Below, piece by piece: positions 9,971 to 18,675 of a stretch of DNA of 21,321 nucleotides; position 1 is the stretch's first letter; every line of letters starts with the position of its first letter. The notes under the pieces were generated by a model. The model did no database searches. It had not been told where the DNA came from and saw only the letters and a list, made by a program, of their open reading frames with translations. A program made the position numbers and the translations under genes. The DNA comes from Euprymna scolopes. Lineage: Eukaryota > Mollusca > Cephalopoda > Sepiida > Sepiolidae. Location: contig CM044519.1 in NCBI GenBank assembly GCA_024364805.1, positions 40,574,505-40,595,825 on the forward strand, written 5' to 3'.

Positions 9971-10213
9971 TTTTTATTTAATTATTTGGACCTCCTCATC
10001 TTCTAGTTGTTGTTTCAAGACGTTTCGGCCAATTATTCCTCTGAGCTTCGTCAGGTTAACCGCGACGGGATAGGAATGTCGAATCCTCCAACTATATCCA
10101 CATTCCTATCCTGTCACGGTTAAGCCGACGAAGACCAGGGGAATAATTGGCCGAAACATCATGAAGACAGCAACTAGCAGATGAGGATAATAGTCCAAAT
10201 AATTAAATAAAAA
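9971..10213. repeat. Long palindrome (arms ~110 bp, 20-base loop)
   Basis: The left arm 9971-10079 pairs with 10100-10213. The outermost 20 bases (tttttatttaattatttgga, 9971-9990) are matched exactly by 10194-10213. The innermost ggataggaatgt pairs with acattcctatcc. A few mismatches and small indels lie between. The arms carry acgtttcggccaattattcc. The structure is a snap-back or head-to-head duplication, probably of a mobile-element end. It has no coding frame and no clear target duplication. Confidence 0.9.
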
Positions 10214-10215
10214 TT

Positions 10216-10675
10216 AAATAGCTTAGTGCTCAACACTCCACTCTTATTACCTATCCAAATACGACCATCATCGCAGTAGCCTCTTACAACTAAATGGCAA
10301 GAAAATAAGACAAAATGCATCTGAAAATGGCAGAAAAAATGCGTTATAGATTTATTTCTTCATAAAACAAGACTCGCAATTCGAGTAAAGGGGTTCCGAA
10401 AATAAATCAGAAAACAGAAAGAATTAAAAAGAAACGTAAAATCAAATAAAATGTTTAGCTATGAATAAAAGAGAGGGAGAAAGATTTATGTCGACATAAA
10501 AAAACGAGATCGAAATAAATTATATAATGAAATAAAAATAAATAAATGAAAAGGATTATGAAAATAGAAGAATAATGCAATATGACACAGTTAATCAAAT
10601 AACCCAATACTGTGATTTATTGATATTTTCAAGCGAACTATAAAAAAAAAATGTCAGCGTAAAAAGAAAAGTGAC
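10216..10675. other. No recognisable feature
   Basis: A-rich on the plus strand, with many aaataaa and agagaga-type words. No gene or repeat structure is seen. Confidence 0.45.
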
Positions 10676-10677
10676 GG

Positions 10678-10724
10678 TGTGCGCATGCGTGAATGCGTAT
10701 GCGCATGCGTGATAAAAGCGCGCT
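10678..10724. repeat. Duplicated TGCGCATGCGTGA, alternating purine-pyrimidine tract
   Basis: The 13-mer tgcgcatgcgtga occurs at 10680-10692 and 10700-10712, separated by atgcgta-type bases. The whole tract alternates purine and pyrimidine almost perfectly in an otherwise A-rich region. The core resembles the known NRF-1 palindrome (TGCGCATGCGCA) and is a sequence type prone to Z-DNA. A regulatory role is not shown. Confidence 0.6.
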
Positions 10725-10942
10725 TCTGTACACATGAGATTGAATGAGGAATAGTAATTTAATGAGTCTGAAATATGTCAAGATAATCAGAAATAAAAGT
10801 ACCCACGCACAGCGCACTTTTCAAGGTCTACCGAATTTATAGAAAACGCCTTCCATGTCATATTTCTTCCTATTGTTTTTACTCATTGCACACGAAACGA
10901 TGAACATTTTCTAACGTAAGGGGTTATTATTTGGGATCGCGT

Positions 10943-11200
10943 CTAACAGGATGCTGTTTGCGGTTGAGCAGCGAGATGTTTGTTCAAATTGCATTTGATC
11001 TTTAGCAGGTTAGTATAATTAGGGAATAAGGGAACGGAGATAATTCCAAAGTCTGGCAGAGTAGACAGCTTTCCCGGTGGGATTTTACAAGTTGTCAGGT
11101 TAGTTGGGGTATGACGCCGGGTGGGGGACAACTGCGATGAGTTCATCAGAACACAATCCATTACAGTACTTGTAAAACCTGCACCAAAGATAGTGCATTA
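10943..11200 (-). mobile_element. LINE 3' fragment: reverse transcriptase C-terminus (fragment B)
   Basis: On the minus strand, about 11190-11120 reads FYKYCNGLCSDELIAVVPHP, nearly the same block as fragment A (FYKYFN.MCSDELITLLP). Then a 72-codon frame (11161-10943) reads CKIPPGKLSTLPDFGII and KIKCNLNKHLAAQP, the C-terminal end also seen as KCNVNKHPTAQLP in fragment A. The two blocks are in different frames, so it is broken. Both fragments descend from one LINE subfamily, and both are 5'-truncated before the catalytic domain. Confidence 0.72.
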
Positions 11201-11205
11201 ATAAT

Positions 11206-11244
11206 GTCATATCGCCATAATGCACTGCATTATGGCGATATGAC
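11206..11244. repeat. Perfect 39-bp palindrome
   Basis: gtcatatcgccataatgca (11206-11224), a single C, then its exact reverse complement (11226-11244). No mismatch in 19 pairs. It adjoins the 5' side of LINE fragment B. Its perfection against decayed neighbours suggests a recent origin or a structural role; not assigned to a family. Confidence 0.95.
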
Positions 11245-11499
11245 AGAGATTGTAGCTTCGCCGGCAGTGCGGGTCCTACTAGATTTTGAACTCTTTTATT
11301 CCCGTCATTGTCTAGTAGTTAATGAATTTATATTCTTCTCGATTCAGCCGAAATATTATTACCATGCTTTCATTTCTATTTATTGAAATTTCTTAATTAA
11401 AATAAGCATTAATTGGGTGGAATTCAATGGATATTGATTAAAATAAATTTCGTTAAATGAGTCGTACACTCACTTGAGGTATTTGTATTGAACTGCAAG

Positions 11500-11584
11500 T
11501 GTTTCGATCCTGGCTTAAAGTAGCTGCTTGTCTACCCGCACTGATGAGCTGTGAAACGGCGAAACAGTACTGTATGTGGATGAC
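11500..11584 (+). ncRNA. Hammerhead ribozyme (minimal, type I) with upstream repeat sequence
   Basis: The ribozyme is 11536-11579. Stem I is CCGCA (11536-11540) with TGTGG (11575-11579), one G·U pair. The core is CTGATGA (11541-11547). Stem II is GCTG (11548-11551), loop TGAAA, CGGC (11557-11560). Then comes GAAA (11561-11564), with its last A pairing with T11573, and a tiny stem III, CAG-TA-CTG (11565-11572). The expected cleavage site is after A11574 (GTA). All invariant core bases are present. Very short, self-complementary stem III hammerheads are known from Penelope-like elements and retrozymes, which may act as dimers. About 36 bases upstream match the decayed copy at 6378-6450. A (TA)n(GA)n microsatellite and a long palindrome follow. 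The fold is read directly; activity is inferred. Confidence 0.85.
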
Positions 11585-11619
<35 letters not shown>

Positions 11620-11636
11620 GGAGAGAGAGAGAGAGA
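11585..11636. repeat. (TA)n(GA)n compound microsatellite
   Basis: About 11 TA units pass directly into GA units with one GGGA interruption. It links the ribozyme to the palindrome that starts at 11632. Confidence 0.95.
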
Positions 11637-11763
11637 AATAAAAAGGAACAAACCATATTATGTGTTCATCAACGTTTCGTCTTTATTTCGAGACTTCCTC
11701 TGGATGAAATAAAGACGAAACGTTGATGAACACATAATACGGTTTGTTCCTTTTTATTTCTCT
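11632..11763. repeat. Near-perfect palindrome (58-bp arms, 16-base loop)
   Basis: The left arm 11632-11689 and right arm 11706-11763 pair with a single mismatch (57 of 58). The arms contain ggaacaaaccatattatgtg and aacgtttcgtctttatttc; the loop is gagacttcctctggat. The cagaggaa and cgaaacgt words are also found in the 9971 palindrome. It directly follows the ribozyme and microsatellite, so it may be part of the same retroelement end. Confidence 0.92.
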
Positions 11764-11796
11764 ATTTTGTCGGAATATTATTTCCATTATTTTCAT

Positions 11797-11813
11797 CATA
11801 TATATATATATAA
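11797..11813. repeat. (TA)n microsatellite
   Basis: Short AT run, about 8 units. Confidence 0.85.
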
Positions 11814-11814
11814 T

Positions 11815-12735
11815 AACTTAGTGTGTGAGTTCGTTCCCTATGAACGTTTGGGACGATTTTTATAAAATTTCACAAAAATGTGCTTTATGTGTATGGGAGT
11901 GTTCTTACATAGGTTTTGTATCGGATTACCTCAGATAAGTATCGAAAATAAATAATCGAAACAATCGCATTAAAAGAATAAGCACTTCGATGTTTACTAA
12001 AGTTAATACTTTATACAGCCTAATATCACAAGTGCATTTGATAAGTCTTATCTCCGCACAAGCAGAATAGCCTGGCGTATAATATCAACAGTAGGTTCTT
12101 TGGTAAGACAAGGGCAAGTTCGAAATGAATGTTTCTGTTTAGAGCATAACTGAACCATACTATGTGGCTTGGGCCTTTTAAACTTTGATTTAAGACATTA
12201 TATAAAAAATATTCATAAAATCATCAGTAGGTTCTCTACAGTGCCATATAAACTACAATGTATTGTGAACTAAGTCACTGCGGAGAGGCATGTGAGCTTT
12301 CTCTCTGTGCACCACGGTGAGTTCCCGACTAGGGCAGGCAATCAATCGATTTAATGGACGAATGGGCGATTTCACCGATTTGATGACAATAAACGTATTG
12401 AAAGTGCAAAAGATTCATTGATACTCATTCAATCTCGGCCAACGTCGGGTCACCCTGTTAGTTTTCTAATAGTTTTATATTATGTTTACAAAATATTTAC
12501 AAATTCTGCGTGCTTTTTAAAGATCCACCTGCATTAGATTTTCAAAACTTATGGCGTCAGATTGCACGACTCATCGGCCAGAGTACGCTCGTCGTAATAA
12601 AGCGTACGTGAATTGGGGGATTTCATTGTGGATTCTAAATTACTATAGTTAAACTCAAAAAGAAGGCAAAATATATTCAGATGTTTCGATTCGACCTTGA
12701 ACAAGCAAGGTATATTGCCACTGAAGTGTAAAAGG
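11815..12735. other. No recognisable gene
   Basis: AT-rich sequence. A 20-base word containing cagtaggttct occurs twice (about 12086 and 12220), which is a weak local duplication. The part next to 12735 may be the 3' untranslated tail of LINE fragment C. Confidence 0.4.
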
Positions 12736-12739
12736 CTGA

Positions 12740-13240
12740 TGTTATAAGGGCCAGATTTAGAAAGGCAATCTGGATGGAGATATAGACAAGATATTTGCTT
12801 ATATTACATTTAAATTTATACGTGTTGAAACAGTCGGAGAAACAGGAAGCAGAGAGAGAATCCCAATGGAAAATAGAAAATCTTCCGGAATTTAGAGACC
12901 TATCACGTGTTATTAGTCAGGTGCATCGAACAGATAGTCGTTGAGAAGATACGTGTGCTGTAAAGTTCTATTGGAGTACATTCCGTGGAAATACTTGTAA
13001 AACAAGTACATGAATTCAACAATGCTGTGATGCGTCAGGGAGTGGAGCAGAGCAGAGAGTGCGTGGATAATTATATTAGAATTCCTTATTTCACTCTGAC
13101 CCAAAAAAGAGAGGATAGTGGTTGATGCACACACCCAGATATGGAAACAATACTGAATGTGCGTGCTACAAAACGACGTCAAAACGAGGCCTGCTCCTTC
13201 CAAAGAAGAAGATGCTGCAATTTTTTTCCAAATCCGCTCG
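12740..13240 (-). mobile_element. LINE 3' fragment: reverse transcriptase thumb and C-terminus (fragment C)
   Basis: A 96-codon minus-strand frame (13203-12913) reads STHIQYCFHIWVCAS (the EYCSH.WG motif after the catalytic palm), SLTHHSIVEFMYLFYKYFHG, then a decayed CSDEL region (MYSNRTL). After a stop the match continues toward 12750 with DSLSASCFSDCFN and YKFKCNISKYL, equal to the NSLP..CFPD.FN...FK..VNKHL ending. It begins further upstream in the protein than fragments A and B. The active-site YADD is not included. Its ATG at 13203 is incidental. Confidence 0.8.
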
Positions 13241-13249
13241 GTAAAACTG

Positions 13250-13705
13250 AATTTTTAGATTAATTAAAGAGTAATAAAAACTACTTAAAAAAACAGAATA
13301 AATGAGCCAGGTAGGTATAAAATTAACTTTTATTGACTACAGTAACGTTTATTTCTTGTATATACTTATTTTTCTTATTTTGTCGTTGTAGTCGTTTGTT
13401 GGATTCTCTGCTAAATACTTCAGTTTGGATACTATTTATTTGCAGAACTTAATATCGAGTTGTATTAATTTGTTGAACGTAAATAACCTTGAGCGACGTT
13501 AGATATAGGTAGATAATGTCCAACTATCTAGGTAAAACTGAGTTGCGATCGGTATATGTTGTGGTGTAACTGGACTGTTGTTGGTTTCTCGGTTCCTGGT
13601 CAGGCGTCATTTTCGTTTTGATCGGTATAGAATAGGATCTGTTTGTTTTCGCCTTCGTTTGGCCAGTCGATGGTCCTTTCGCGGTTTGGAACAGTGATGT
13701 TTTTT
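13250..13705. other. No recognisable feature
   Basis: Sequence is T-rich on the plus strand, with slightly higher G+C near 13560-13690. No frame, repeat or RNA structure could be supported. Confidence 0.45.
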
Positions 13706-13711
13706 AATGCC

Positions 13712-13915
13712 CTGCAGAACCCCGGGATACGGTAACCCTAATATACGTTTTTTTTTTCAGGTTACGATGTGGAATACGTTTTTCCGGACCCTGGTTACGG
13801 TATTTTCCCCGCCAGACAGTATTATTTATAATGTTGTTAGATTATATATATATGTGTATTATATACTGTACTGTATTTCGTTACTAATTTTTATTGCCGT
13901 ATCCCGGAGTTCTAC
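13712..13915. mobile_element. Inverted-repeat (MITE-like) element
   Basis: gcagaaccccgggatacggt at 13714-13733 is mirrored by ccgtatcccggagttctac at 13896-13914, with about three mismatches over 22 bases. The ends are GC-rich and the 160-bp interior is AT-rich with no useful frame. A 115-codon frame crosses it (13707-14054) but reads through the interior and flank without any family signal. The left flank holds TTAA and the right TAATT; a target duplication is not certain. Confidence 0.6.
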
Positions 13916-14246
13916 GGTAATTCGTCTTTCATGTCTTGAGCATCCGTTTTTGTATTCTCCATCTTTTAACAAAAAAATATTTATTGACTGGTCCCACACA
14001 GCTTTATTTAACATCCACATAATTTTGAGAATTCTTATGGACGAAAGCTTTTGATTTCCCTGTGACGTAATTTAATGTTACGGGTTAGCCTTAGTTCACC
14101 TTCAAATTTGATATTGTCTTCCGCTACTACACGGGCTGTTTTGTCTGTCTTTTTCATCGTTGTTTTTTTACATTTTTTTTTTACATTTTTTTCCGTTTGA
14201 AAGATTCGAACCAGAGATCGCTTACAATTAATCCGTGTTTATGTTA

Positions 14247-14414
14247 ATTATGACAAGAGAATATTCTTTTCATTGTTTTGACTCTCGAGTATATATCCGA
14301 CACAGACACAGTTAATCAATCGAGAACCGCATCACTCTATATAAAACATATAAGATATTAACTGATAAATACTCGAGTCAACATAATGAAAAGAATGTGC
14401 TCTTGTAATATCGC
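14247..14414. mobile_element. MITE, copy 2 (same family as 5992, inverted)
   Basis: Its reverse complement aligns over the full length with 5992-6170, including the inner words cttatatgtttta, gagtgatg(t/c)ggttctcga and ttgattaactgtgt. TA lies at both edges (14245-14246, 14415-14416). The extended flanks are also alike: TTAATTATGAC on the left and CTAATTATGAC on the right, so the left end has merged with or been replaced by target-like sequence. The two copies are near 80-90 percent alike by eye. Confidence 0.85.
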
Positions 14415-14429
14415 TAATTATGACGTGTT

Positions 14430-15088
14430 TTCGTAGATTCTGCGGTGTGAAATGCTAACAAATAAAAATATATATTTATTTAATTACTTTTTCTTAATTT
14501 TCGAATTACCATAAAGACAAATACCATGTAACACGTTCATATATTTTGGTAAAATCAATATTAAAAGAAATAAAGGTTTTATGACTAGTACGAACAATGG
14601 AAAAAGTTTTAATCAAAAAAGAAAGAAATAAAAAATCGTTTTTGATATCGGAAAATTTTTCCAATTCCGATTAATCGTCCCAACACTAATATTAACGTTT
14701 CACAATTTTCTTTCTTTCTCTTCTAAATCTATTTTTTTTTTGTATTCCGACTAATGTCCTCATTTTTCTCAACATATAAAGTATGTTGCCACTAAGCAAC
14801 CTCCTACATCCATTCCTTACGTTCTTCTTATTTGTCATCCTTTTATTTATCGATCGATGCTTGTTTTTAAACAAATTTTATGGCCAAAGGCGTGCGAACA
14901 TCCACTAAAAAACGTCGGTGCCTTAGCTTTTGGCTTCAATTAAGTACGCAACACCTGCTACGAAACATGGCGAACATTTCCAATTGTTTTGTGTCCGCTT
15001 TGAAGAAATCAGTTTTCAAAGAACTACTAATAGCAAAAAAGGATTTTTAAAAAAAAACACCTTATTTTATTTATTTTTCTTTTTTTAC
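14430..15088. other. No recognisable feature
   Basis: Very AT-rich with long A and T runs. Short minus-strand (60 codons, Lys/Arg-rich) and plus-strand (75 codons, Phe-rich) frames come from these runs. Confidence 0.45.
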
Positions 15089-15089
15089 G

Positions 15090-15114
15090 TTTTTTTTTTT
15101 TTTTTTTTTTTTTT
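15090..15114. repeat. Poly(T) tract, 25 bases
   Basis: An unbroken T run. On the minus strand it is a poly(A) tract that could be the tail of a retroposed copy lying at 15115 upward, but no AATAAA signal or recognisable body is found there. Confidence 0.9.
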
Positions 15115-15119
15115 CGTTT

Positions 15120-16410
15120 TTGTCACAAAACATTTGCGCGTGATTAAAGGAAAATAACTGAAACCAACTAGTTGACCTATATGGAGTTGTCAGGTGTCAG
15201 ATAAACGCAGATAAATATTTTTAAAAATTGGTCTCTTGCTTGCAGACAAATTTATTATATGTTCTGATAAAGCATTTTTCGGACTACTATTCTCATTTTC
15301 AGTATTATTTTCACGTTTCGGTGGATGTAAATCCTCTTTCAGGGGAATTTTGTTGAACTCAGGAAACTTCCATCGAACTTGCACGGAACATTGAACGGAA
15401 CTTTTATTTAATCAACGCTGATATTATTCTTTCTTTTCGTCAGCCATGATTGGGTAGAATAATTCAGAATTATATTTTAGATGTCGCCCGCAGTGAGAAT
15501 TGAACATTAAACCTGCAGAAGGGTGTAACTTTCTATACTTATATTCTTGTGATTTCTGCCCCTAATCAATTAAAAAAAATCATTCTCGATTACATTGTTG
15601 TCTCAGCCCAGAGACTACCATTTTGGGAGCTGTCGTTGCCCGACATTAAAAATCGAACTAGTTTTCAACCATGCCATCCTGAGGAATCAAATTAACAGAT
15701 AGTCAAAACTATTCTGATATGCAATATAAATTAGGAGATTAGAAGTTACTGTTTTAGCAAAGTACGAAATTAAAATATATATATTATATGAAATAAAACA
15801 GTAAAATAATAGAAAAGTCAGCAGGTAAAAAGTATTACCTAAAATACATAGTTTTATGAATGAAAATGTAAAAATACGAAATTTTATTAGAAAATATTTT
15901 ATATAAGAAGTAAGAATATAAAAGGTACTCCCAGGTTAGTAAATTCTCATAGTAAAGATGCCGGGTAAAGTAGTCGAGTGAATATTAGTTACGTTTCAAA
16001 ATCTTAATTGTGTTATTATGTGAGTATTTGGCAGCGTGACATTGTGTATGTGTGCCTTTAGATTTTTCTTGTTAATGCATGAGTTGAAGCTGATATGTGA
16101 TTCACTAGGTTCATTCACTTTGCCATGTCTTGCCTCAAAAGGGTACATGGTTGTTTGTAGATAATACTTTCTTGGGTTTCTTACATTCTGCTGGATGGTG
16201 GAATCTTTTTAAACTGATTTTTTGATCACGTCCTATAAGAATTTCCAATTTCACACTAGCTTACTTCATGTATACGTGTCACTTTTTGGAGTTTGGAGAG
16301 ATTTCCATAGGTTGAAAATTCTCTGAGTCAACTCTTCCATGTCGGAGACGTTAAGAAATGACTAAGAGAGTGTATTGAAGCGAACCGAAAAAAAGAGGAT
16401 AAATAATTGG
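15120..16410. other. No recognisable gene
   Basis: AT-rich. Minus-strand reading of 15525-15480 gives a tRNA T-arm-like gttcaattctcactgcgg, reminiscent of tRNA-derived SINEs but without an A box or tail. A 64-codon minus-strand frame (15384-15190) matches nothing I know. Confidence 0.4.
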
Positions 16411-16413
16411 AAT

Positions 16414-16665
16414 TGTTACAAGACGCGGACGAGCATATTCAAATGTCTACGGAATACGAAATGACGTCAGGGTCAGGAAAGACTATAAAAAGAAGAGAGA
16501 GCACGTTAGAGAAGACGATCACTTGAGAGACGTGGGTGACGTAACAGGAGTAACAAGAAATCACGTGTGGTGGGAGAATGATGAAATAAATGTCGATGTT
16601 ATATAAAAAAGAGTTGAGTCTTTGTCTTCTGTTCCTTACAACGTACTCTGCTGCAAGGTGTTACA
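16414..16665 (+). mobile_element. LTR copy 1, fossil (LTR retrotransposon, probably Gypsy-like)
   Basis: About 250 bp beginning TGTTACA and ending TGTTACA (an alternative end is TGCA near 16654). It has a TATA-like ctataaaa at 16483-16490 and aataaa at 16585-16590, giving the promoter and poly(A)-signal order of an LTR. It aligns along its length with 19096-19327 in the same orientation. The pair looks roughly three-quarters identical, so it is old. No coding region, primer-binding site or matching target duplication is recognised. The Gypsy assignment is a guess. Confidence 0.65.
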
Positions 16666-16669
16666 AAAA

Positions 16670-17880
16670 TTATCGTTGTCTAGGCTTTTTTCAAAAAGGA
16701 TTAAAATAAAAAATGTAGAAAAAAATCGCAATGAAATAAAGCAGTCGCAAAGAAAGGAGACAAAAACAGACCAAGCTGAGAAGTAAACTCTGAGAAGGCA
16801 AGAAAAAACTAGCCAAACAGAGGGATGACTTGGAAAAATAAGAATTGCACATGGCTGTACGTAATAGTTTTAGGGGTTTTTTTTCTCTCGTTCCTTCACT
16901 GTTGAATTTCTTCTCCTTTATGTAATATTTTTAGACGTCATAGAGTTTTTGTTGGGACCTTACGTCAGCGTGAATATACTACGTTAGGCACAAGTTCTAA
17001 CATTATGACTTGGTTATTTAATATTATAGGGGACAGAGTTCTATGCTTAGTTAATGGAGGAAATAGATTATTAGGTTTAAAGTAAGAAGTTAGGATTAAT
17101 CATGCAGAACAATTTTTTTATTCTTGTATATTGGTATTCGAGCTATCAAAGATCGATTCTCGGCCGAGAATACTAAATATCTCCAGTTTTCTTAGGGTTA
17201 TTAAGGTTTAAAAAGACATTCGAATTCTTAAAACGGGCTACGGTGAGAGACTTATCAATTGATTCTATTTCTAAGTTTTTAAACTTTGTCTAGTGTTTTT
17301 TTTTTGTTTTGTTTTTATTTGTATTTTGTTTCTTTGTTTTTTTGTATTTTGTTACATGAATTCATATAAATCTAACAACAAACACAGAAGTAGTAATATT
17401 TAAAGTTCCCTTTTATTATAAATCTGATGGCAAAGGAAATTGCTTGGAGATCAAGTAAGACACTTGGCTGTAATGGAATGTTATCCGCGGATCCTCAGAC
17501 TAGAAAAAAAAGCTCTTTATGGAAAAAAAAGACGCAGTTGTAGACGCTGTAGTAGAAAGTTAAGTGTCGACTAAAAATTTAAAATACTTACAATCCACCG
17601 ATTTATAAATGGAGGATGCATCGTACCAAGAATTTGTCCGTAGACAGTCCGAAAAGTTTGAGCAACGAATCAAATTTCCTTCGTATGGAAGGTAACTTAG
17701 CTATCAGAAGTTAGTATCCTGATATCTAAATGGTAAATCGGTTAACAAAGTAGCGTAGAAAATACCGAGGAGTAGAGAAGTAATAATAGTGTTCGCGTTG
17801 GGTGAAAAGGCTCAAAATAAATGATGAGGTAAAACTGTATTTTGACAAAAAGGGAAATTGTGGTAATTGTTGCATAAAAT
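16670..17880. other. No recognisable gene, between two LTR copies
   Basis: AT-rich. No gag, protease, reverse transcriptase or integrase signal is seen by eye. It could be the interior of a non-autonomous LTR element or ordinary intergenic DNA between two solo LTRs. Confidence 0.4.
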
Positions 17881-17888
17881 ATCTATAT

Positions 17889-17943
17889 TAAGTCGGGGAA
17901 ACGGATAACCCTAACCCTAACCCTAAGTCGGGGGTACGGATAA
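17889..17943. repeat. Interstitial telomere repeat bracketed by 20-bp direct repeats
   Basis: aaccctaaccctaaccctaa at 17907-17926 is about 3.3 units of CCCTAA, the animal telomere repeat. It lies between taagtcggggaaacggataa (17889-17908) and taagtcgggggtacggataa (17924-17943), which match at 18 of 20 bases, overlapping the telomeric run at both edges. The period is 35 bp. Confidence 0.92.
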
Positions 17944-17979
17944 TGTCTCTGGCCTTTTGGACTAGATGTCAATCATAAG

Positions 17980-18171
17980 TGTCTCGAATAATCTTTCCAA
18001 AAGTGGTTGAGCAGTTAAGAGACAAAATATGTCGCAATTGCCTCACGTCATTCCATCAAAAGAACCACTTTTGTTAAAAGACAAAAAGGGGCTCTACACT
18101 AAAAAAATGTTTCGAATAATCTCGCCATGTGGAGCCGAGCAATTAAAAGCCAAATAAGTCGTAGAGCTTGG
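17980..18171. repeat. Short diverged tandem units (~64 bp x 3)
   Basis: tgtctcgaataatc (17980) recurs as tgtttcgaataatc (18108), 128 bp on, and ttaagagacaaa / ttaaaagacaaa / ttaaaagccaaa fall at 18015, 18074 and 18143. Units 1 and 3 contain gtggttgagcagttaag and gtggagccgagcaattaa, resembling a tRNA D-arm (A box). The taagtcg word of the flanking telomere cassette also echoes here. Confidence 0.55.
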
Positions 18172-18174
18172 AAA

Positions 18175-18670
18175 GAGGTTACGCTAAGTAGTTTAGTCAA
18201 AAAATGTTGGAAATGATATTTTAAAATAAACTTTTTAGTCAGTCACTGTAGAAATCTATCGAGCACAAAGAGGGAAATATAAATATGACTGATAATATAG
18301 GTAAAGGAAATTTGAAGGTTGTTTAAGAAAATGAGAAAAGAATGCATGAGACAAAAACTCGCACAACGAAAAAAGTAACAAACGAATTTGAGCATACAAT
18401 GAATAAAATAAGAATATCTCCCATGAAAACTGTCTAAAGCAATAAAGTCAGTTTATTGCTAAAATAAGAATATCCAGTTTCAGTTTGGTGAATTTAAAAA
18501 CGCAATATTAGTAAACACCAAAGACCATCCAATGGCACGTTGGTTTAATTTGCATAGATTTGCCTGGATTTGTAACATATTGTTAATATTTAAAACTTTA
18601 ATTTTGGAGAACAAAACTGAAATAACTCGACATTTGTTCAGACAGTTCAGTTTTTCCCCTTTCTTTAGAT
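18175..18670. other. No recognisable feature
   Basis: AT-rich; agaatatc-type words recur (18411 and 18466) without a clear unit. No gene is seen. Confidence 0.4.
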
Positions 18671-18675
18671 ATTGT

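Noticed and set aside
12086-12240. Two copies of a cagtaggttct-containing word
   Set aside because: Only about 20 bases match; too little to define a repeat.
12580-12610. Short hairpin around agtacgct/agcgtac
   Set aside because: Seven-pair stem is within chance for this length of sequence.
13707-14054. 115-codon plus-strand frame
   Set aside because: It crosses an inverted-repeat element and flank, is Phe/Ile/Tyr-rich as expected from AT-rich DNA, and shows no domain.
15115-15384. Processed pseudogene upstream of the 25-base T run (minus-strand poly(A))
   Set aside because: No AATAAA signal, no recognisable protein in the 64-codon frame and no flanking duplication.
15480-15525. tRNA T-arm-like word on the minus strand (possible SINE)
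   Set aside because: No A box, acceptor pairing or SINE tail could be found around it.
17400-17830. Possible LTR-element polyprotein between the LTR fossils
   Set aside because: Translations in three plus frames gave no convincing protease, reverse transcriptase, integrase or gag motif.
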